From: Acanthornis magna
Taxonomy: Eukaryota; Chordata; Aves; Passeriformes; Acanthizidae
Reading direction: 5' to 3'
DNA: 64,000 nucleotides
NCBI GenBank assembly: GCA_036785705.1
Contig: JAWUZG010000084.1
Coordinates: 10,801,501-10,865,500, forward strand
In this document: positions 13,101 through 24,400 of the stretch, in pieces
Layout of the letters: every line of letters starts with the position of its first letter
Numbering within the stretch: position 1 is the stretch's first letter
Notes under the pieces: model-generated
Database searches by the model: none
Seen by the model: only the letters and a program-made list of their open reading frames with translations
What the model was told of the DNA's origin: nothing
Made by a program: the position numbers and the translations under genes

Positions 13101-16100
13101 CAGGTTAGAGGTTTGCAGGAAGGAAGAGTTGGGGTAGAGCTTAGTGCAGACCTATCTGTTATATGAATGCAGCACAGACAGAAAACTACTCAGGACTCTG
13201 GTGGCTTCTGGTAAGTTCACAATCCAGCATCAAACTCCAGGACCCTGAGCACAAGTACAGTGTGCTGACAGCCAGAAATAGCGTTCTGGGACTTGGGTGT
13301 CAAGCAAGAAAAATCTTAGGCAACAGACTGTTCCCTGAGCTGCTTCAGGACTGCTTCATGAGGAGGTAAATGGTGGTGTAGAAGCACCTGTGCCTCTCTG
13401 CCAACCAGAGTCTGAACAGCAAATTTAGGTGTAGTTGTCTCCACTGCAGATGTCTAAGATTACGAGAACTCCACCCAAACTGCCCTGAGGCATTTCTTAG
13501 GTTCAAGAATAGGTTAAAGAAGTCATCAGAACTAGAAAACTGGTGGTGGGAATAGAGGACAGAAGTGCTCTAGACCTGATCTCTGAACCAACAAGTTTCT
13601 GAGGGATGATACGCATGATTCTCTATCACAGACTTTACAGATAGACTCCGGGGCCATGGCTCTCAAAAATAAGATAGCAGTCATGCAGAGTAAGTGATAA
13701 GAAAAATCTCTAGATGATCCTTTTATTTTTTCAGAGAAGGCCACAAGGGAGGGCCTCTGCACCTTCCCCAAACCATCCGCTCCTTGACAAACAGCCCATT
13801 TGCTATTCTGTCCCCATTTCTCCCAGGCCACCACAGAGCTCAACCAGCAGTGGCAGACCACGTTGCAGATCACGGATGACTTGCTTGCTGGCCAGCAGAC
13901 TCCACCTCCCTTTCTCCCAAGTCCCTTGGTGCAAAGGACAAAGCAATGCCTATACAAGCATCACCAGCCCTTGATGCTCGGCTGATCAGCATCATCCCAG
14001 GCAGAGAAATACCATAGTTTTTGCTGGAAGGGAGCAGGAGCAGCTCCCAGAAGCAGCTCGCAGAAGCAGAATGCCCTGCTTTGTCCAGAAATGGAGCACA
14101 GCCCTCTCACCCTTTGCCATGCTCCCACCCGCCTTCCCAACTCCCAGCCTTCAGTCCTTTCAACACCCCCAGTTCTTCCACTCTGCCATGAAGCGATGAG
14201 AAATTCCCTGCCAGAGGACATTGTTCAAATGAGTTTTTGAAAAAAAAACAAACCCAAAACCCCCCCAAAAAACAATTCCCTACCCCAGGCAAAAAAGCTC
14301 CTTCTTTTCCCCATGAGGAAGAAGGATAATAGCACAGCCAGGAAAAAAAAAAAAAACAAACCAACAAACTATCCCCAAAGCCTGCTGTAATCCAAAGAAT
14401 AATTGCTCCAAGAGATTTAAACCTACAGCTGAGTCACTAAAATGAAGAAACGCCTCCATGTCCATAGAAAGCAAACAATTCTTGGGTCATGCAGAAGAGT
14501 TTCTCTACATCCTTGTTAGAAGGAAAGAAAAAAGAAGCCAAATGCAATTAATCATAGTCCCAGAAGAAAGGATGAAATCTCTGTAATTAACTACCTAGAC
14601 TCATCTTTCTACTTCTGAAAACTAATCCAGCTGCTTTCTTTCACCTTTCACCCACAGCGCTGCCACAAAAGTCTGCTGCAAATACCAAATCCCCTCTTCT
14701 CCAGGGGTGCACTCGCCTGCAGCAGCGGGTCCCACAACAGCTTTGCAGAAAGTGTTCAGGGAGGGAGAGCCTCTGCAGAGTGCAAACACAGCTCCTGTTC
14801 TTAGTCACCTTTTGGGGATGAGCTGTACGGGAGTTTGCACTCTCCAAGAACCTGTGTAGACCTCAGCCGAGCTACAGGAGTTATTTTCAAGCTAGGTATT
14901 TTATATCCATAATCGCGACCCAACTGATCAATTACCAGAAAACACTAATACTAAAAAAAAAAAATTCCAAACATACAAACATGAAAATGCTTTCCAAATG
15001 ATTACAATTACAACCGCTTGTGTTAATAAATTGGGTCACATCTCATCTTCAGGTGGTGAAATTTGCCTGAACAACAAAGTTTTGGAAAACATGGGGGGAA
15101 AGTGTAGCACTTCAGAGAGAAGAAGAGAGAGGGCTGGAGCTGGTGGTTACAGCTTAAGAGCGGAAGTCACGATCTAACATCCAAAAAATCCTATGCAAAT
15201 CGGATAAAGACATTCAACTTCCCCAAGACTCCCTTTATAAATAAGGGTTGACAAATATTATTCCAACAATGAAAACCATAGCAGACCAGCTCTTTAGGTC
15301 AAATACATCAATGGTAAATACAATACAGAAGAATAATACCAAAATGACATCAGCTGAGGAACTGAGACTGATTTCTACTCCCTCTCTTGTATACAAAGCA
15401 CTGCTAACATATGAATAATGCTGTCAACAACAGATGGAGAATGCTGGCCAGCTTTGTGGTGAGGGAAAGCAAAGAACACAGAGTGGACAGAAATCTCCAG
15501 CTTTGCTCTTCCATGACACAGCAGAAATGTTTCTTTTCAATGGAAGGTGATTGGGTCATTCTTCTGAGAGGAAAAGAAAAAAAAAAAAAAAAAAAAAAAA
15601 AAGAAGCGATTACACAGCTCCAAGTACAGCTGGAGCCTTCCTGTACAAATGTGGGAAACAGGGAGGGACGATTTACAGCCGGGCTGTGGGATACAGCAAC
15701 AAGGCCAAGGAGCCTCGGCCATGTCCATAATGCAACACCCACTCCTTTCCCGGCAGGCTGGTGCTGCAGACACAGCCGGAGGTGATGAGGATGCGCTGGG
15801 GGCTGTCTGTAGCACAGAGCTGTTGTCAGCTGAATTCCTGCTCACCAGAATATCAGCCCAAACACTAAAGCCCGGAAGATTGCTCCTCTGATCTTTGCCC
15901 TGAAATCTGGCAGGGGAGCTAAGCACAGCAGGGTTTGGCTGCAGCAAAGGTTGCTACCGAGCACCCAGAGCAGCTTTCTCAGCCTGAAGCTGCTGTTTAT
16001 CAAAAAGCATCAGCCCTCTCTGCACATCAGAGAGCTCAGGACGGTGCTGCCAGCAGGGTAGAGCCTGTCCCTTGCTAATAGAAAATCCTATCGTCCTTCC

Positions 16101-17884
16101 AGGGGGATGCACAGACGCGCACGGAGAAAACCAGAAGCCAGCCCTGCCATGGGGCTGAAGAGCAGCCCCAAATCCACTGCTCGGCTGCCGGGCAGAACAG
16201 CGAGCCGAAGCTGCCCTCCGCAGGATGCAGGGGAAACAGCCCTGCGTGGGAAAGCCGAGAGCTGCTCTCCACCTGCAGCTGCCCTACTGTCCCATAATTA
16301 CGGACAAGGTCCACTTTTCTCAGCGTTACGCCGCAGGCACAAAGTGTAAGGTCCAGAAGCTTTCAAAGTGAGGGGGGAGTCTGGAAGCCTCCTGCTGTCT
16401 GACAGCACCAAGCCCTAGCATCCAAAAGCTAGACTGCCTGCAAGTCAATGCCTCTGACTAATTAAATGAATCTGCAGATCCCCTCCCAATGCCGGTTTTC
16501 TATAAACCTGTGACTGATGCACACTCTGGAAAGTGAAACCCCATAAATTTTTGCTAGCTAACAATGCTGCTTCTATGTTGATGCTTAAATATGGGCATAC
16601 AACCAAAGCTGAGAACTCAGGTGACCTTTGCTTTCAGTTAACACAAAAAGGGATACAATCACTATGTTTGATTAAAAATAATGCTTATTAAAACCAGCAC
16701 GCAGTCAGCAACATCTATAAATACTTCTAAATGCTAATCAGTTAATATTAGGTATGTTTCCAATTTTCATTTTATGTAACCATGTAATAACTACAAAATG
16801 AATCCTCCTGGCCAGCCTTGTGTCACTTGGCCAGCACTGCCAAGGTACAGCAGCAAACAGATTTCAGGGCTGCTCCCTAAGGCTGCGAGGTTAAAGTGTT
16901 CTACTCCTTTAACCTGAAGGGTTTCACACACAAAATAGCATCACTGCAGCACCTGAATGCATGCGGATGCACAATGGGGTTCAGAGAGCAACATGTGACA
17001 ACCTCACAGCATAATCCAGTGCGCCCCACACAAAACATCCAGGAGATGTAGCACCATACACAGCCCACAGAGCTCATGGCACTAGGACAAGGATGAGAGG
17101 GATTTTTACCCTCTCTCCTATCCTGTAGAGTTATTTTAACCTGAATCTACAGAAGCAAGTAACTATCATAAAAAGAAGTAGAGCAAAACAAAAGCTTGAA
17201 AGTTCACAAGGGATTTTTTCCCCCCACCAGAGCAATGCTGGGGAATCCTCCAGGAAGATTACAGTCACATGCGCTTCACTGCTACAAAATTCTCTGATAC
17301 AACATATCTTTTAAGCATTTCTTTCCTGTTGCAGATGATAAGAGAAAGTGGCAGCCTGCTATGATGTGCCAGGCTGTGGAAAGCAAACATGGAAGTGTCA
17401 GGCATGTGCTTCATCTCTCACTCTTTTCCCCCACAGTCCCAAGCTTGCCTTCCCCTTTCCCAGGGTCTTGCCCTATGCTGAGCATCCCCCAAGGACACCA
17501 TTTTCTCCACAAGTTTCATGGCGCTCCTGATTTCCATTTCTTAGTAGTACAATAGCATTTTTAAAAAGCAGGCTATGACCTGTATGCTGCTTTTCAGCAC
17601 ACTCAGCTCCAAAGACAAGACAATCAGGAGAAAGACAGAACCCACTTCACAATTCAGCTTGTTTTTAAATATATTTAAGTAGGCAGGTGAGATTTTCAAC
17701 AAGATCTCCTTGAAAACGGAGTATTCTTCATAGCAGCATGGAAAGCAAAATTTTGAGTTCTGCTATGGTCCTCTACTGCCACCAGGAGTAAGATATCGTC
17801 AGAAGCTGTAGGGCTGCAAAATATCCCTTAGCAGCTCCCTCAGTGGTTGCAACAAAATGAATAGCAAACAAGTGGGCCACTCAC
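10131..17884. other. No gene recognised (left of SLC22A18 exon 4)
   Basis: This stretch lies downstream of SLC22A18 exon 4 in the direction of transcription and is most likely intron. No further MFS exon could be identified. It contains A-rich low-complexity tracts (11211-11290, 14237-14275, 14341-14372) and a run of 26 A at 15577-15602. The rest is unique-looking sequence in which I see nothing. Confidence 0.5.
15577..15602 (+). repeat. Poly(A) run, 26 bp
   Basis: An uninterrupted run of 26 A follows GAAAAG. It produces long lysine or phenylalanine stretches in overlapping open frames, which are therefore not genes. No recognisable retroposon body precedes it. Confidence 0.95.
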
Positions 17885-18017
17885 CTGACTTTGGTGGAGA
17901 GAACACCTCCCAGGGCAGAGCCAGAAATGATGGCTACTCCAAAACAAAGGCCCAGCTTCCCCAAAGCACCAGCACGCTGGGAAGGAGCGGTCACATCTGT
18001 AATAACCTTCTGAGCAC
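17885..18017 (-). CDS. SLC22A18: SLC22A18 coding exon 4
   Basis: 133 bases. The acceptor is CCCTGCAG|GTGCTC and the donor GTCAG|GTGAGT. It translates as [19 protein letters not shown], then [18 protein letters not shown] and VLSTKV, matching the human AQMVITDLSAPEERPAALG region. It ends with two bases of a codon, so the next exon must start in phase 2. That exon was not found. Confidence 0.94.
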
Positions 18018-21000
18018 CTGCAGGGAGGGAAAAATATCCCTTAAAAGAAGCTTGCCACAGGGTCTGAGCAGATGTTCCAGCAGTTCCCAGGGTTTTATTG
18101 CTAAGCCATTAAGAACTTTTGTTTTCCCCCAATTAAAACTTTTCTGGCTGGTTTCTGATAAGAGGCAGCTTTCCCAGCTCACAGGTTTCATACTCTGCAT
18201 GGAAGAGAGCCTCCAAATAAACAGTGTCACTCCTCTCTGGGAGCCCTATAGTCCATTAGTTTTGAACACAACAGCCCATCAGTCACAATAAACACAACCA
18301 TTCAAACCCCTCAAATAAACCTCTTCACAAGTGCCAAGAAGCATTATCAACTTGAGTCCTCTTGCAAGATTTACATGGACTTCTGGTAGCTGAAGTTTAT
18401 GTCTTTTATATGAAAAATATAGGAAACATGAACCAAAACAGAACAGCTCAGAGGGTAATGGAAGGTATTTTTATAATTTTTAGCAGTACTCTCATTTTAC
18501 TAGGAGAAAAGGAAAAGCTTTCCTATAAAATATCCTGGCTACGAGAAGGTAGCTGAGAAGTCTGGGATAGCACTGCCATCAGCAAATGACTTTCACCCAT
18601 GTCTGGGTGGTCAAGGCCAAGCAATTTCCTCAAGATTGTTCAGGAGAATGGACCTGGAACTGTGAACTACTAAGCTCTTCTTTCCATAGCCACCTGCTGC
18701 TTCATGTTCCCACCATTGCATCCCTGAGGACCATTGCACGTTCCTCCTGCCTTCCTTCATGCAGCTGATCGTGCTGACCTCCAGTAAAAGGAGCAAGAAA
18801 AGGTGACTGAGGCAATAAAAGCAATTTGCAAAGCTCCTCATCCCTGACTGACCTTACCTGGTATCCCATGCATGAACACTCCTGGCAGCCTGGAGAGGAA
18901 GAGGAGGGGGATGCTGGTGGAGAGGGACATAAGCAGGAAGAAGACACTTGCAGATGCACAGGAGAGGATTAAGGCTGCTCGGGCACCGAATTGATCAGCA
19001 AACCTGGTGAGAAATGGCACAAGGTTGTCATTTTTCTATTTAGGATTTAAAAAAAAAAAGAATAAATCAATTTTGTTTTTATGTGAAGGGGAAAAAAACA
19101 ACACCACAACAAAACACACTAAAAATAGCTAAAAACTCCCCAAGCCTCAAAACACATAAAAGCAAAGAACCCAGCCAGATCAGGTTTTGACCCAGCCCAA
19201 ACTCTTTGCTACAATTCAACTCCAAGATACCTTAAAAGTTTAAGTTGGACAAAGTCTGAGACTACAGAAAGGGTTCTGAGCAACAGAGGCTAAGATGACA
19301 ATAAAACAGGCCTTAGATAGAGTTTCTCATTGCAATTCCTCCTTCCTTCGCTTTATTGAAACTGCATATTACAGTTCGCAGAGGAACATTACCTTGTGTA
19401 GCAATTAGTTGTGCTTACGCTAAGAGGAACAACCCCCTAAAAACGCCAGGGTTGGTCTACAAACAGAGCTAAGCTGAAGTAATTAAAAGGTTTTGTGTTG
19501 AGGGAGAGGTACAGGACAAAACTTCACTGTTTACATGTAAGCCAGGGAAGTTTACATTTGTTGTTTGTAACCTAAAGACCACAAATCACTACATTGTTGG
19601 TGTGGGGTTATTCTGTTTTGTTACTTAAGAGTAAAGACAGTGCTTTGTCTTCTCCTGCCTGTTTATGAGCATTAAGCAAGAACACTAAAAACTGATGTAA
19701 GCAACACTTTCTCTCTTATCCTGCTTCTTCCTATTTTCTATTTAATCTGCCCTTACACTGACATCAAAGCAGTCTCATGTAAAGAAAAATCCTTTTTTAT
19801 CTCAAACCTACATTGCAAATTTTGGCTTCAATCTGGCAATAGACACATTCAGCCCTAGACAGGTTCTGGTTTGCCATTTTCCTTCCCTTCAGCAGTGATT
19901 CTGGCTATTAGAGAACGACATGCATGGAGAAAAAACCGAATTTCAGGGGGTACCAGAACCAAGACAGACATACTACTCTAGGTTTGTATATTAATAGAAA
20001 AAGCATTAAAAGTGGGCCCTTTGCACCATCTCCACCCTCAGAAATGCATTTTCTTCCAAGAAGTAATGTAGAATCAAATGTTGCTATTATTTATTTTAAA
20101 ATATACCCAAGGGCTGAGATCAGATCCTCAAAAAGCCACACTTCACATACCAGAGGATCCTGTAGAACTCCCATGTACATCAACCAGAAAAGAAAATTCC
20201 ATGCAAGAAAACTGAAGAACACACCAGCTCCCTATCCATTTATTAATTTGTTGATCAGTAGCAGGACTGAGAAGTTAGATTTTCTCAGACTCATTTTAGT
20301 TTTCTATCACTGAATTACATACCTCTTCCAGTGTTTCATTCTTCCTGGTCTTTGGGAATGCATTCTCCCACCACCGAATTTTTTTAGGGCTATTTACATT
20401 TCCTTAGGAACAAGAAAGCATGTTCCATGGGGTAAAAAGGCAGAAAACACAAGTCTTTTCCACTCTTTTCTTATTTTGATAGCTGAGTTTATAGATACTT
20501 TAAAAATATTCTTAGAAGTTCTTAAAAGTTCATGGAAGTCTAAATTTGTATTCAACATAGATACAGATTCAGCTGAAGAAATGACAAAACCTTCAGTTAT
20601 TTTCATTGACAGCTCTACTTAACATCATTACCCTCCTTTTTTTTTTTGTTTTCCCATCACAACACATTTCCAAGGCTACACAGGGCTATAAAACATTTTC
20701 AGGATTAAGCTGTTAAGACCTGGGCTCTGAGCACTCTGGTGTTTTAAGCCCATTTCCAGGATATTGTTAGACTTAAATGTGTGGCATTAAAATATAGCTA
20801 AGTTAATATAAAGTCTGCTTCTATGCTGCAGTATTTCTAATAATAGCATTTTTCCCCCCTTGCTCATTATGAAATCCTCAAACATTTCAACAGGACCGCA
20901 AACCAGAACTAAATTATTTTTATGGAAGTATAAAAATGCCTAGCCTTTTTCAGCTATGTAAAGGGTCATGAGAATCATTCTCACTTACCTTCCAAAAATG

Positions 21001-22637
21001 TAACCTCCCACGAGCTGGAGGACACCAAAGGTTGTCTGGAGGTAGCCAAACCCCACTGAATCCAAACCTAGGCTCTTTGCCAAGTACTAAAAAAGAAAAA
21101 AAAACCAAACCAACAAATAAATGGAAAAGAAGCATGCCATATTTATGAATAAAAAGCTTAATGTCTGTGTGAAGAGGACCACAGCTCCAAACAATCACTT
21201 CCTTCAGCTCCCCATCCCTATAGATGAAATCTTCATTGGGCCAGACACAAAAGTCTCTGTCCCACCCACACCCTGAAGCACAGGGGGATGTGATCAAACC
21301 CATCAGTTTTGCAGCAGGTGACAAGTCCACATCACCATTTACCTTTGCAGTTCAATACAATGGAACACATTCAGCAGTTGCTAAGGGAAATGAGGGAAAT
21401 TTTAAGTGCATTCCGGCCTCCAGACCCTGCACCTGGAGAAGCCCAAGCACCCTTTGGGAGATGACTATGGAAAGGTCTTGGAGCTGCTGTTTAATCAAGC
21501 ACCCAGACTCAATGCAAGTACAACATGGGCAAACATTGCTTTTACGGCATAGTAATCTGAATAGCACACCCACAGCCTGAGCTTGCAGAAAACACAGATG
21601 CACCCTTGAAGAGCCATAATACTTTGGGGTTTTTTATTTAAATACTGTATATTCAAGGGACAGCTATTTCTGATTCATGTTTTTGTTGTGTCATATTTTT
21701 GTATAGCCTGGAGGTGCAGGGAGACCTTATCTCTCTCTGCAAATACCTGAAAGAAATTTACAGTGAGGTGGGGTCAGTCTCTTCTCACAAGTAACTAGCA
21801 ACAGGACAAGAGGAAACTACCTCAGATTGTGCCAGGGACAGTTTATATTGGATATTGCAAAAAGTTTCTGCACTGAAAGGGTTGTCAAGCACTGGAACAG
21901 ACTGCCCAGGGAAGTGATGGAATCTCCATCCCTGAAGGTATCTAAAAAATGTGTAGATGTGGCACTCAGGGACATGGTTTAGTGGTGGTCTGTGGCCAGC
22001 AGTGTTAGGCTTCTGATTGGACTTAATGATCTTAAGGGTCTCTCCCAACTTAAAGTACTCTCTGATTTTATAAAAAACAGACAGGAGAGCCCAGTAAATG
22101 AGAAGCAATGAATCCCATTGAGCTGATTAATTACACACTCAGAAAAACACACCTTTGACCTGAAACCTCTGCCTCCTGATAGCTGCTGTTTGGGTCACTC
22201 ACATTCCAAGCAAGAAGACACCAACTACACCAGCCTCACCCAGAGCCCTCAGGCCAGGAAAGGAGCACATGTAATAAACCAGCTTTTATGGCCTGGGTGT
22301 ACCCTGGACAGAGACACAGCCTGGTAAGAATACCAAGTACTCGTTTCAGTATCAAGAACACCTTTCCTTTTTCCTGCTTGAAACTATCTTCTGACTTTGC
22401 TGGAAAACTACAGAGCCTGGCATTGAAGGAGATGTGCTGTGAAGCAAGAGAACCCATACTCACAGGCATGATTCCCATCTGCATGAAGAGAAAGGTCAGG
22501 TCTAGGGCTGCAATCACGTAGGCAACACGGATCACTTGTCGCCTCTTGACCTCTCCCAAGCGGCCACTCTCCCCCAGGGTCTCGCTCCTCATTCCTGAGG
22601 CATCTTCCTCACCTTCAGAGCTGTTTTTTGCATTCAT
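17885..22637 (-). CDS. SLC22A18: SLC22A18, organic cation transporter-like MFS protein (first four coding exons)
   Basis: Minus-strand gene with coding exons at 22464-22637, 20989-21086, 18858-19003 and 17885-18017. All junctions have GT/AG signals and the phases agree (0, 2, 1, 2). Together they give 183 codons plus 2 bases of an MFS protein similar along its length to mammalian SLC22A18 (ORCTL2/TSSC5), which is about 420 aa. Visible parts: a hydrophilic N-terminus of about 36 residues, TM1 ([21 protein letters not shown]), the [19 protein letters not shown] stretch of TM2, the MFS motif A loop [15 protein letters not shown]3, and the [17 protein letters not shown] helix. In mammals it is an imprinted membrane protein proposed to carry organic cations or to act in lipid metabolism; the substrate is uncertain. 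The C-terminal half was not found in the window. An ATG inside a longer open frame starting at 22748 was chosen because a splice acceptor lies 20 bp upstream of it. Confidence 0.95.
18858..19003 (-). CDS. SLC22A18: SLC22A18 coding exon 3
   Basis: 146 bases. The acceptor is TCTCACCAG|GTTTGC and the donor ACCAG|GTAAGG. It completes the Arg of the MFS motif A loop ([12 protein letters not shown]), then encodes a transmembrane helix rich in Ala, Ser and Leu and the [12 protein letters not shown] segment, corresponding to human SRLPGALMHTLP. Confidence 0.95.
20989..21086 (-). CDS. SLC22A18: SLC22A18 coding exon 2
   Basis: 98 bases. The acceptor is CTTTTTTAG|TAC and the donor GGAAG|GTAAGT. It translates as [20 protein letters not shown] followed by [12 protein letters not shown] and two bases of an Arg codon, close to the human sequence after TM1. 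Residues 59-90. Confidence 0.95.
21703..22070 (+). mobile_element. CR1 LINE 3' end, plus strand
   Basis: The segment follows the CR1 3' region: GGAGACCTTATC, a TACCTGAAAG equivalent, GGGTTGTCAAGCA, TGGAACAG, CTGCCCAGGGAAGT and GACATGGTTTAGTGGTGG are all present in order. It ends near a degenerate GATTTTAT tail. It sits in the intron between SLC22A18 coding exons 1 and 2, antisense to the gene. Many substitutions make it an old copy. Confidence 0.9.
22464..22637 (-). CDS. SLC22A18: SLC22A18 coding exon 1
   Basis: 174 bases, 58 codons, phase 0 at the donor. The ATG is at 22637 (reading leftward) and begins [12 protein letters not shown]. The donor is CCT|GTGAGT, with the GT at 22463-22462. The exon encodes the cytoplasmic N-terminus and TM1. 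A TCCTGCAG acceptor ends at 22658, so 22638-22657 is 5'UTR of the same exon and at least one non-coding exon is expected further right. Confidence 0.92.
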
Positions 22638-22951
22638 AGTGCTCACAGAATGACTTGCTGCAGGACGGGCTGGAAAATGACACGAAGGCACTTCCCAGCT
22701 GGGAATGTGAAGCGTAGATAAGGTGCCGAAGTTGTGTGCACAGTTCAAAGCTTACAGTGTGAAAGGTGCTGACCCAGCATGCCACAGATACAATGGTTCT
22801 TGCTTCCTTTTTTCCTCTTCCCTTCGCTTACCTGCTAGGCAGGATTAAAGGCAGCCACGCACAAACCACGGAGCTTGTTCTTCAGCCTTGGCACAGGTGG
22901 GCTCGCTGCTCCAAGTGCCATCACAACAAAGACCAGCTGGAATGTCCCTGC

Positions 22952-23095
22952 AAAGTGAAAGTGAACATTGCCCCAAACAAAAGCACGTGGTAAGCTCTTC
23001 AACTCTTTTAACTCTTTCACTTCGCTTTTATTGCCCTTGGTGGCTCAGAAGAGATGGCTGTTGTAATTCTTCATGAAAGGCACTTCGCTTTTATT
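22952..23095. promoter_or_regulatory. Cluster of IRF/PRDM1-like motifs upstream of SLC22A18 coding exon 1
   Basis: AAAGTGAAAGTGAAC at 22952-22966 fits the IRF/PRDM1 (PRDI-like) consensus on the plus strand. A 15-bp direct repeat, CACTTCGCTTTTATT, occurs at 23018-23032 and 23081-23095. On the minus strand it reads AAAAGCGAAGTG, an ISRE-like half site, and the first copy extends to GAAGTGAAA. The cluster is about 300-450 bp upstream of the exon's acceptor. Whether it works as a promoter or intronic enhancer is inference. Confidence 0.4.
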
Positions 23096-23420
23096 TTTGG
23101 AGGTTGCAAGTGAAGCTTACAGCAGAACAGCTATTTCCAAGTCCAGCGGGTTTATACAGATCCTGGAACAAACAGGTCTTGCAGATAGAGCCCCTCTCAT
23201 CAACACCTTTACTTGAGCCATTTTCCCCCCCCCTTTATCAGGTGCTGCAAATTTAAAGTAATTCTGAGCTAGCAAATGTTCACATGTGACTTCACTCAGA
23301 CTACAGATTACCAGCCAAGGTCAAAAACATTAAAAAAAAAAAGTATTAAATCCACACAAATCATGAGGCTGACTGCCAAGTGGGGAATGAAATAAATAAG
23401 ACTCATTTGGCCTCTGGGAG

Positions 23421-23516
23421 TTTTGTTGTTTGCTTCCTTGTTTACTTAAGGTTTTATTTGTTTGTCTGCTTGCTTGTTTGCTTGGGGATTTATTTGTTTG
23501 TTTTCTTATTTGTTGA
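23421..23516 (+). repeat. TTTG-rich low-complexity tract
   Basis: Irregular TTTG, CTTG and TTTGT units run through this interval. No longer unit is conserved. Confidence 0.8.
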
Positions 23517-23590
23517 AGCCTGGAAGTCTGGTTGAGGATTATCTTCATTTTGAAGAGAAAAAGAAGGCAGAGATTCCAATGCTCTGACTT

Positions 23591-23845
23591 TGTAGAATTA
23601 TAGAACTTTTGGAAGGAAGGGAACTGGAGATCTCATCCACCCTGCTGTTTGAACACATCGGTTCAACTGTGGCTTTTTCTAGGCATACTTTGAAAATCTC
23701 AGAGAAAAGAGATCTGTCCCTTCTCTGAGTGTGTGGGAAAGAAGTTTTTCCTACTGTTCAATCAGAATTTCTTGTGCTGCAGCCTGACCATGTCATCCAG
23801 TCCCTCTAATTTAGTAACACCTCAGAAACAGTCTTGACTCTCCAC
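23591..23845 (-). mobile_element. Old CR1 LINE 3' end, minus strand
   Basis: The interval starts with TAGAATTATAGAA, the degenerate reverse of the CR1 tail, then GGAAGGAAGGGAACTGGAGAT and a stretch matching reversed CR1 3' sequence (GTCATCCAGTCCCTC, GAAGTTTTTCCTA). It is strongly diverged and the right boundary is approximate. Confidence 0.7.
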
Positions 23846-24002
23846 GAAGGCTGACACAGACACATCAACCCAGAGACCCCCACAGATGTCTGCTGGCTTG
23901 GATCTGGAGTGCTTGTCAGAGCTCTAGGATCCCAACCATGCCTAGGGAGAGGGAACTCCCAAGATCTCTGGGCACACCTTTTTGGTCAACATGTCACCAC
24001 GG

Positions 24003-24400
24003 TGGTGAGGGATTCTTAATAGTCAATACACTGAGACACGCACAATCCAGCCTTAACATAGCTGAGCAAAATAAGCAAGAAGGTAAATATGTCTTTGAAG
24101 TGCAGCTGTGAGGGAATTAGCTGCCAAGTGTGGACAATTCCAGGAATGTAAACAACGGAGTGTGTGAACGGCAGGTTGTAGAACCTTAGTGAGGCAGAGC
24201 AGCAGCAGCAGTGTTTGTATGACAGCTCACCATCGCTCCAAGCGATTTGCTTAGATGTGTAAACAAGTAGCTAGTAACCAATGTATTGCTTGCATGTAGA
24301 GAAGTAGAAAATGTATACAAGTAGCCTTCTGATCCGTAATAAATGGCTTCACCTGATCGTATTGGTCTGCGTGTGATGACGCGTGAATTCCTCCGCGACA
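24003..24400 (+). mobile_element. Solo endogenous retroviral LTR (398 bp) with 6-bp target duplication
   Basis: The element begins TGGTGAGGG and ends CGCGACA, so it has TG...CA ends. It is flanked by the identical hexamer CCACGG at 23997-24002 and 24401-24406. Inside, a TATA-like TGTATACAAG (24312-24321) is followed by AATAAA at 24338-24343 and then about 57 bp of R/U5-like sequence. That order (TATA, poly(A) signal, short U5) is typical of an LTR on the plus strand. A 6-bp duplication fits class II (ERVK/alpha-beta-type) integrases, though this assignment is inference. No internal retroviral genes are present, so it is a solo LTR left by recombination. It lies antisense to SLC22A18. Confidence 0.82.
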
